Shown here: positions 63,610-64,000 of the stretch, piece after piece
Position numbering within the stretch: the first letter of the stretch is position 1
How the letters are laid out: each line of letters starts with the position of its first letter
NCBI RefSeq assembly: GCF_037646455.1
Contig: NZ_JBBIXN010000001.1
Span: 1,736,001 to 1,800,000 of the forward strand
DNA length: 64,000 nucleotides
Origin: Draconibacterium mangrovi_A
GTDB taxonomy: Bacteria > Bacteroidota > Bacteroidia > Bacteroidales > Prolixibacteraceae
Reading direction: 5' to 3'
Position numbers and translations under genes: made by a program
The notes under the pieces: generated by a model
Told to the model about the DNA's origin: nothing
The model's database searches: none
Seen by the model: the letters and a program-made list of their open reading frames with translations, nothing else

Positions 63610-64000
63610 TTAAGAATTGTTTTTGATAAATTCCAAAATTTCGCGACTATCCTTTGTCACATCCACATCCGTGTTCTTGTAAACAATGTTTCCGTCTTTC
63701 CCAATAATAAAGGTCCAGCGGCTTGAAGTTACGCCCCGAACCAAGTCGAAACTTTCTCCATCTATTTCCCTTGTTATGCTGCCACCATCGCGGGTTGGTA
63801 CACCAAATTTGTTAGCAATTTCACCGTGCGAATCTGACAACAGAGGGAAATTAAGGTTATTCGCTTTTTTAAACAATTTCAAACCTTCAACATTGTCGCC
63901 GCTTACGCCAACTACTACTGCGTCGGCATCATCGATTTCGTTGTGCATATCGCGATATGCACAAGCCTGAGCAGTGCAACCGCCTGTCATTGCTGCCGGA
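63610..64000 (-). CDS. Peroxiredoxin, AhpC/TSA-BCP type (5' truncated)
   Basis: The start lies beyond the right edge; about 129 residues are visible. The peroxidatic site reads PAAMTGGCTAQACAYRD, with the first Cys expected to attack peroxide and the second, five residues on, as possible resolving Cys (the BCP pattern). A central FPLLSDSHGEIANKFGVP and the RWTFIIGKDGNIVYK block complete the thioredoxin fold. It reduces peroxides with thioredoxin or a similar donor. The TGGC and MTGG wording differs slightly from the common TPGC. Confidence 0.88.
   Translation of the reverse strand, partial: PAAMTGGCTAQACAYRDMHNEIDDADAVVVGVSGDNVEGLKLFKKANNLNFPLLSDSHGEIANKFGVPTRDGGSITREIDGESFDLVRGVTSSRWTFIIGKDGNIVYKNTDVDVTKDSREILEFIKNNS

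Overview
The window looks like chromosomal DNA of a Bacteroidota bacterium. The best guess is an environmental, at least facultatively anaerobic member of the Marinilabiliales/Prolixibacteraceae type, but the lineage is inferred from gene content only. The phylum is well supported. The window has a SusC/SusD/SusE/SusF set, an Oar-like TonB receptor, BACON and PCMD domains, DUF4252, a PorZ-like type IX secretion (T9SS) protein and a T9SS sorting domain. Several genes are preceded by Bacteroidota-type promoters (TTG and TAnnTTTG). A glycyl radical enzyme at the left edge points to anaerobic metabolism. I see no rRNA, tRNA, CRISPR array, prophage or intact insertion sequence.

Layout. (1) 1-2963: HypD-like glycyl radical enzyme, cut by the window edge, and its activase, separated by a very long perfect-type hairpin. 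(2) 3141-6512: a DUF6261-like gene with three identical-type palindromes upstream, then a strikingly A/T-rich S41 peptidase gene flanked by related inverted/direct repeat sequences (cassette-like), then a DUF2200 gene. (3) 6567-11131: secreted and envelope proteins, followed by a REP-like palindrome and a long non-coding repeat-like block. (4) 11186-28004: mostly housekeeping genes, including an M28 peptidase, DUF2797 protein, polyprenyl diphosphate synthase, ArsR regulator, rdgB, porZ-like, recO, cysQ, dCMP deaminase, a C-terminal processing protease and nadA with a translationally coupled methyltransferase. (5) 28159-32941: a surface lipoprotein built of BACON and OB-like repeats, paired with an Oar-like TonB receptor. 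(6) 33681-36729: a small secreted protein with three W-M repeats, then PadR, PspC and DUF4252 genes, probably one envelope-related unit.

(7) 36789-55767 is a complete maltodextrin/starch utilisation locus. On the minus strand are susC, susD, susE, a susF-like gene and a T9SS-secreted GH13 amylase. On the plus strand are a LacI-family regulator, an MFS sugar transporter, a GH65 maltose phosphorylase and two GH13 enzymes. GCAAACG-type LacI operators lie in front of both arms. The expected flow is: surface amylase cleaves starch, SusCDEF bind and import oligosaccharides, periplasmic GH13 enzymes shorten them, the MFS carrier imports maltose, and GH65 phosphorolyses it. The usual partner beta-phosphoglucomutase is absent from the locus.

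(8) 55922-64000: a YdeI-family protein, a BlaI/M56 (BlaR1-like) sensor pair with two upstream BlaI-type palindromes, a lipoprotein, mfd, a small secreted protein and a peroxiredoxin cut by the right edge.
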